A DNA stretch of 64,000 bases, taken from positions 1-64,000 of the forward strand of contig JAEYNP010000007.1 of NCBI GenBank assembly GCA_023412495.1, read 5' to 3'. This DNA comes from Pseudomonadota bacterium (GTDB taxonomy: Bacteria; Desulfobacterota; Desulfobulbia; Desulfobulbales; Desulfocapsaceae). The translations under genes were made by a program, and so were the position numbers. Of this stretch, positions 59,557-64,000 are shown piece after piece. Under the pieces are notes generated by a model. It did no database searches. It was not told the origin of the DNA and saw only the letters and a list, made by a program, of their open reading frames with translations. Every line of letters starts with the position of its first letter. Position 1 is the first letter of the stretch.

Positions 59557-61188
59557 TTACCCTTCCTGAATCCAGTTCTTGATGATGAAGGCGGTCGGAA
59601 TTTGATTGTGCTGGACTTCCCTGCGCAGGGCAAGTATCGCTTCATCCACGGGCGGCGGCGGCTCCACCGGCTCTTCGGGGAGCTGCATCAGTCGTTCGTG
59701 TTCCAGCTGCTGTACCGTCTTGTAGTGCTGCTGTACCTCGCCCTTCATAGTCCTGATCACCGGTCGGATAAGAAAAAAGTAGATCAAAAACAGGCCCATA
59801 AGTATCAAACCGTATTTTGCCAGAGGAAGGTACTGGTAGAGAAGATTCTCTACAGCCGGATCGCCAGGAAGGCGGGCATCGCCGGAATCCACGAAGGGCA
59901 TCGACTGGACGTTGATGACATCGCCGCGCTGCGGCACGATGCCGATGGCGGAGGCGACCATATTTTCTACCGCCTGCAGTTCCTCTGCAGTCCGGGGAAC
60001 CGGGGCCTGCGGTTTGCCGTTTTCATCGAGCGGCACCTTGTCGGCCACCAGCACCGAGACGGAGAGCTTGTTGATGGTGCCGATCGGATTGACGATCCTG
60101 CTGACGGTCTTGCTGATCTCGTAGTTGGTGATCCGGGAATTCCTGTTGGAAGGGGATGTGGCGGCGGTATTCTGGTTGAACTCATTGCCCTGCAGGTTGG
60201 ACTGCACGCCGGGAATGCCGCCTGGCGATTCAGTTCCGCTGTTTTCCTGATTGATCTGCTCGCTTCGCACCACCGGATCGTCGGCATCGAAGAGTTCCTG
60301 GGTCTTCTCGACCTTGGCGAAATCGAGGGCGGCCGAAACCCTGACCATGGCATTGTCCCGACCCATGGATCTGTCCAGCAGATCCTGCGCCTGGATCTCC
60401 AGGCGGTTCTCCACCTCACGCTGGAATGCCAGCATGTCGGCCGAGAGCATCTTGTTCTCATCCGCCGGTTTCTGGCCTTCGAGCAAGACGCCGTTGGCAT
60501 CGATTACCTTCACATTCTCCGGATCGAGATCGCTCACCGAGCCGGCGACAAGGTGGATGATGCCCTGGACCTGCTTGGGGTCGAGGTTTTTTCCCGGGCG
60601 CAGGGTGATAATGACCGAGGCGGTGGCAGGTGACTGCTGGTTCTTGAAGAGCCGCTTTTCCGGCAGGGCGAGGTGGACTCTGGTCGATTCGACGGGCGCA
60701 AGGGACGAGATCGTCCGGGCCAGCTCGCCCTGCAGCGCCCGAGTGTAGTTTACTTTCTGGACGTAATCGGTGAGGGCGAAACTCTGCTTGTCGAAGACCT
60801 CGAAGCCGACGCCGCCGCCGCTGGGCAGGTTGTTCGCGGCAAGTTCGAGGCGGGTCTGATAGATCAGCGGCGCGGAGATCCAGATATCTCTGCCTCCGTT
60901 CTTCAAGGTATAGTCAATTTTCTGGTTCTTCAGCCAGTCGGTGACCGCCGCCGCATCGTTCAACTCGAGATTGGCATAGAGCAGCTGCTGGTCTGCGGTC
61001 CGGGCCTGAAAGATGAGGATGGCGAAAAGTCCCAGGGAGATCAAGAGGACGGCGCCGGTGGCGATCTTTCTGGAAAGCGGCCATTCCCGGATAAGCCCCA
61101 GGAGGTTTTTCCGCTTCGGGGGAGTCGGCGCCTCTGTGGGAAGAAGAGGCTGGTCTGTCACCTGAATTCCTCTGTTTTGTTCGGCCAT
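59557..61188 (-). CDS. fliF: MS-ring protein FliF
   Basis: 543 residues. Two transmembrane helices (about 30-50 and 450-470), the ring-building motifs between them (ANNLPSGGGVGFEVFDKQSF; ARTISSLAPVESTRVHLALP) and the C-terminal FliG-binding end. It is the base on which rod, C-ring and export gate assemble. Confidence 0.96.
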   Translation of the reverse strand: MAEQNRGIQVTDQPLLPTEAPTPPKRKNLLGLIREWPLSRKIATGAVLLISLGLFAILIFQARTADQQLLYANLELNDAAAVTDWLKNQKIDYTLKNGGRDIWISAPLIYQTRLELAANNLPSGGGVGFEVFDKQSFALTDYVQKVNYTRALQGELARTISSLAPVESTRVHLALPEKRLFKNQQSPATASVIITLRPGKNLDPKQVQGIIHLVAGSVSDLDPENVKVIDANGVLLEGQKPADENKMLSADMLAFQREVENRLEIQAQDLLDRSMGRDNAMVRVSAALDFAKVEKTQELFDADDPVVRSEQINQENSGTESPGGIPGVQSNLQGNEFNQNTAATSPSNRNSRITNYEISKTVSRIVNPIGTINKLSVSVLVADKVPLDENGKPQAPVPRTAEELQAVENMVASAIGIVPQRGDVINVQSMPFVDSGDARLPGDPAVENLLYQYLPLAKYGLILMGLFLIYFFLIRPVIRTMKGEVQQHYKTVQQLEHERLMQLPEEPVEPPPPVDEAILALRREVQHNQIPTAFIIKNWIQEG

Positions 61189-61261
61189 GGCTGTATTTCC
61201 TCATCTCCACGGGTTGGAGCATTTTTTATGGCATTATCAATCGTTGGGCAACTACCGTGCA

Positions 61262-61561
61262 TTAAATCTGCATCCGCATTATCTCTTCGTAGGCCGTCTG
61301 CGCTTTGTTGCGCAGCTGGACGAGCATGCGCAGGGAGATATCCGCCTCCTCCGCGGCGAGCATGACTTCGTGGAGATGGGCCGCCTTGCCGCTCTGCAGG
61401 TTGCGGACGGCCTGTTCGCCAGCCAGCTGGGTGTTGTTGACCTTTTCGATCATGTTCTTGAGCATGTTGCCGAAATCGGCGCCGGTGCCCTGTATGTTCG
61501 GTTCATCGGCCGGTTTCAGGGTCAGCGGGGCAATGCCTTCAAGGCTTTTTATCGTGTTCAT
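61262..61561 (-). CDS. fliE: Hook-basal body protein FliE
   Basis: 99 residues, helical, C-terminal LRMLVQLRNKAQTAYEEIMRM is diagnostic. It joins the MS ring to the rod. Six bases after flgC. Confidence 0.94.
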   Translation of the reverse strand: MNTIKSLEGIAPLTLKPADEPNIQGTGADFGNMLKNMIEKVNNTQLAGEQAVRNLQSGKAAHLHEVMLAAEEADISLRMLVQLRNKAQTAYEEIMRMQI

Positions 61562-61567
61562 GAACTA

Positions 61568-61999
61568 TTATCTCCCTATCTCCAAAGCCTTCAGGGCCAT
61601 GCGTTTCGCCATTTTTATAGAAGTAACGTTGGCCTGGTAGGATCTCGTCGCCGACATCATGTCGACCATCTCCTCCAGCACGTTGACGTTGGGCATTTCT
61701 ACGTAACCGTCTTCCTTGGCGTCGGGGTGCGAAGGGTTGTATACCTTTCGTGGCGGATTTTTGTCTTCGACGATTTTGGTCACGGCCACCCCCTGCATGG
61801 AATTTTTCATCTTCCCTTCGAGTTCTTCCTGGAAGCTCAGGGGAGCGCTCTGGAAGTAGACCGATTTTTTCTTGTACGGACCTCCTTCAGGAGTCGAGGT
61901 GGTCTCGACGTTGGCAAGGTTGGAGCTGATGGTGTTCAGTCTCTGACTATGGGCGCGAAGGGCCGAAGCGCCGATCTGGAAGGTATTGAGAATATCCAT
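61568..61999 (-). CDS. flgC: Proximal rod protein FlgC
   Basis: 143 residues. N-terminal FQIGASALRAHSQRLNTISS and NLANVET, C-terminal VNVLEEMVDMMSATRSYQAN. Standard length. Confidence 0.95.
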   Translation of the reverse strand: MDILNTFQIGASALRAHSQRLNTISSNLANVETTSTPEGGPYKKKSVYFQSAPLSFQEELEGKMKNSMQGVAVTKIVEDKNPPRKVYNPSHPDAKEDGYVEMPNVNVLEEMVDMMSATRSYQANVTSIKMAKRMALKALEIGR

Positions 62000-62038
62000 A
62001 TGAATTCCTTGTGGTTGCTATGGTAGGTGTTTGAAAAG

Positions 62039-62455
62039 CTACTGTCCGCCGCCGATGACATGCTTGAGCAGGGAGAGCTTTTTCTGCAGCAGTTGAACGG
62101 ATGTCTCATACATCAGTTCGTTTTCTGACAGGGCGAGCATTTCCTGGTCGACGTTTACGCCGTTTTTATCGCCAACTCCCGTCGAGTCGGCGATCATGAC
62201 AACCTTGCCGCTGACTTCGTTGAAATTTGCAGGTCCCAGGGCAATGTGCCTCTCGTTCGACCGGGCCAGTTGAATGCCCCTGGTCTTGTCCAGCGCCTGA
62301 GCCAGATCCTCCTCAAAAGCGAAGCGGGTAGGGGAAAAACCGGGAGTTTCCGCGTTGGCGATGTTGGCCGCGATAACTTGAGCCTTTTGAGCCCTCAGAT
62401 CCAGGACCTTGCTGAGCAGCTGCACGTTCGCGTCGAAGGGTTTGGTCGGATCCAT
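62039..62455 (-). CDS. flgB: Proximal rod protein FlgB
   Basis: 138 residues from the ATG at 62455, with AGGAGA seven bases upstream. A longer in-frame extension runs into the palindromic repeat and is rejected. NIANAETPGFSPTRFAFEED is the family motif, ending MYETSVQLLQKKLSLLKHVI. First gene of the flgB-flgC-fliE-fliF transcript. Confidence 0.94.
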   Translation of the reverse strand: MDPTKPFDANVQLLSKVLDLRAQKAQVIAANIANAETPGFSPTRFAFEEDLAQALDKTRGIQLARSNERHIALGPANFNEVSGKVVMIADSTGVGDKNGVNVDQEMLALSENELMYETSVQLLQKKLSLLKHVIGGGQ

Positions 62456-62471
62456 GTCAATTTCTCCTGCT

Positions 62472-62601
62472 TGATGGACTCGTAAAAAGTCCGATCTACT
62501 TCGTTGTAGGTCTGAAACGGCGCTTCGCTGTACCATATGTACTACCAAAGCACCGTTTCAGGCACTACGCCTCGTATATCGAACTTTTTTCAGAGTCCAT
62601 C
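62472..62601. repeat. MITE-like palindromic element upstream of flgB
   Basis: Terminal inverted repeats of about 22 bp (left ATGGACTCGTAAAAAGTCC, right ending TTTTTTCAGAGTCCAT on the same strand). Internal arms are CTGAAACGG (62512-62520) and CCGTTTCAG. The whole element of about 130 bp can fold into one imperfect hairpin. A partial copy lies at 57666-57718. It contains no gene. Confidence 0.65.
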
Positions 62602-62643
62602 TCCTCGAGTTTATTATTTAAGGCTTTACCTGTTTAACATAAT

Positions 62644-64000
62644 TTAAGATGTCGGGACCTTCTTGCGGACCGTCGTCGACCTGAATTGCAATTCCCGTTC
62701 CGCATATTGTTTCCAGCGGGGGTTACTACCCTTTTCGACGATTTCCCGCAGGAAGCTTAGGGCTTTTTCCTCATTTCCTTTCTGGCTTTCGAGACTGGCC
62801 AGCCTGAAGAGGCTCTGGTCGTAAAATTCGCTTTCCGTGGTAACCAGACGGAATTGTTTCTCAGCCTCGTCAAAGGAGCCCGTCGAGAAGAGGCTCTCGG
62901 CCAGCATAAACTGCTCCTTCTGCGGCAGCGATTTCTCGATGTTCGCAAGTTTCTTCAATACTTCCGAGCATTTGACGAAATCGTCGGTTCTGAAATAGAT
63001 CGACCCGGCAATTTTGTACAGTTCGGCATTTTCCGGCAGAGGCGATGGCAGAAGGCCCAGCGCCTCTGTCAAACGTTCGTCACCGACCAATGCCTTGATC
63101 CGGAAGATCGTCAGCTTTTCGGTAAATTTCCCATTCGGATAGTTATAGATATACTGAGCGACGAAGTCCTCGACCAGGCTGTTGTTGCCGTGATGGTAGG
63201 CGGCTTCCACCATCGGCAGGTAAAATCTCTCCCGCTGGTCGGTCGGCAGAATTTCAATGAGATAGAGGTAGAGTTTCTGGGCCTCGTCATAGAGACCGAT
63301 GCGATAGTAGGCCTCGGCCGTGTCCATCAGGAACTGGCTGTCGATCCAGTTCTTCTGAAAAAATTCCCGGTTCTGCTTGGCGAGCACCAGCGCCTTGATA
63401 TATTCCTTGTTCTCGACCAGCCGTTTGATTTCTCCGGGGAGCAGTTGGATGAGCAGGGCTTGTGCCGAAATTCTGACATCTCCGGTCTGGAACTCTCTTA
63501 AGAACTGCTGGAGCAGGGCGATACTGGCGGTCGTTTCACCCGTTTCCGCGTGGACGATCGCGCTTTTCAGAAGCGCCTCTTCCCGGAGCGATCGCACCAG
63601 GGATTTCTCGGCGATCGCCTGGTAGTTCGCGATGACCTGTTTGGCTTGTTCCTTCGATTGTATAAAGATCAGGTCGCTCTTTTTCATCGCTGCCCTGTAG
63701 CCCGCTTCCGTCTCTGGCAGGGCGCCTTCGATGCGGGAAAATTCGTTGATCAGCGTCAAGCCGTCGACATTTTTCAGCCTTGCCATATTCTTGCGGAAAT
63801 GGATGAGTCCCTGGAGCGGTTTTTCGGGAACGAGCGTGGCGAGTTTTTCGTAACAATCCCCTGCTTCCGGATATTTTTTTTGGGTATAGAGGGTGTTGCA
63901 GTAGCCGGCATGAGAATAGGGCGAGGCGGCGAGTACAGGGGAATCCTTGTGGAGTTGATAGGCCGCGTATGCCTTGATCGGTTGCGCCAGCGCATACCAG
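62644..64000 (-). CDS. TPR-repeat protein upstream of flgB (partial at window edge)
   Basis: The visible 452 codons run without a stop to the edge at 64000, so the N-terminus is outside the window. Helical repeats of TPR type are seen throughout, e.g. GYCNTLYTQKKYPEAGDCYE near the edge, LMDTAEAYYRIGLYDEAQKL and MLAESLFSTGSFDEAEKQF. An ATG at 63786 is internal to this frame and not the true start. It has the same orientation as the flagellar genes and lies one repeat element away from flgB. It could be a scaffold for motor structures or unrelated. Confidence 0.7.
   Translation of the reverse strand, partial: WYALAQPIKAYAAYQLHKDSPVLAASPYSHAGYCNTLYTQKKYPEAGDCYEKLATLVPEKPLQGLIHFRKNMARLKNVDGLTLINEFSRIEGALPETEAGYRAAMKKSDLIFIQSKEQAKQVIANYQAIAEKSLVRSLREEALLKSAIVHAETGETTASIALLQQFLREFQTGDVRISAQALLIQLLPGEIKRLVENKEYIKALVLAKQNREFFQKNWIDSQFLMDTAEAYYRIGLYDEAQKLYLYLIEILPTDQRERFYLPMVEAAYHHGNNSLVEDFVAQYIYNYPNGKFTEKLTIFRIKALVGDERLTEALGLLPSPLPENAELYKIAGSIYFRTDDFVKCSEVLKKLANIEKSLPQKEQFMLAESLFSTGSFDEAEKQFRLVTTESEFYDQSLFRLASLESQKGNEEKALSFLREIVEKGSNPRWKQYAERELQFRSTTVRKKVPTS

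Overview
The window looks like a chromosomal segment of a motile, Gram-negative member of the former Deltaproteobacteria (Desulfobacterota). A Desulfobulbales-type host is my best guess, but that is inference. It rests on the gene mix: a branched-chain-amino-acid-type ABC system with an embedded acyl-CoA ligase, a tig-clpP-clpX-lon block, and a complete flagellar regulon with L/P rings, FlhF/FlhG, FliW/CsrA and MotE-like genes. Coding density is high, and almost every spacer longer than about 100 bp carries a short repeat.

Layout. 1-389: tail of an alpha-amylase-family gene. 420-2003: GAF-PAS-LuxR regulator. 2472-9720: Liv-type ABC operon (livG, acyl-CoA ligase, livH, livM, substrate-binding protein, livF), all on +. 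9898-10302: universal stress protein. 10675-12195: a second AMP-binding enzyme with altered catalytic motifs. 12757-18612: trigger factor, ClpP, ClpX and Lon, the ribosome-exit chaperone plus ATP-dependent proteolysis. 18922-19299: tRNA-Val and two identical tRNA-Asp genes. 19394-19716: a truncated four-helix-bundle gene framed by hexamer repeats. 19745-62455: about 49 flagellar and chemomotility genes, all on -. 62644-64000: a TPR protein running off the window edge.

The flagellar block reads, in transcription order, flgB-flgC-fliE-fliF-fliG-fliH-fliI-fliJ-motE-fliK-flgD-flgE, a terminator, then motA-motB-fliL-fliM-fliN-fliO-fliP-fliQ-fliR-flhB-flhA-flhF-flhG-fliA-DUF2802, flgF-flgG-flgA-flgH-flgI-flgJ, DUF5610-like-flgM-flgN-flgK-flgL, csrA-fliW, fliC, flaG-fliD-fliS-fliT-like, two PilZ proteins, and a FliK-like/FlhB-C-like pair. 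Basal body, export gate, rod/hook, rings, filament, stator, number and placement control (FlhF/FlhG), sigma28/anti-sigma28 and post-transcriptional control (CsrA/FliW) are therefore all present. No flagellar sigma54 activator gene is in the window, although one sigma54-like promoter is visible before motA.

The least expected content lies in the spacers. There is a family of hexamer-phased (ATCGNN) inverted arms at nine loci, one pair of which brackets a four-helix-bundle protein remnant. Heptamer arrays accompany the hexamer loci in the first 12.4 kb. A four-copy structured repeat has a GTACC/GGTAC outer stem and a covarying GC hairpin. There is also a palindromic MITE-like element upstream of flgB with a partial copy between fliH and fliI, and REP-like palindromes.
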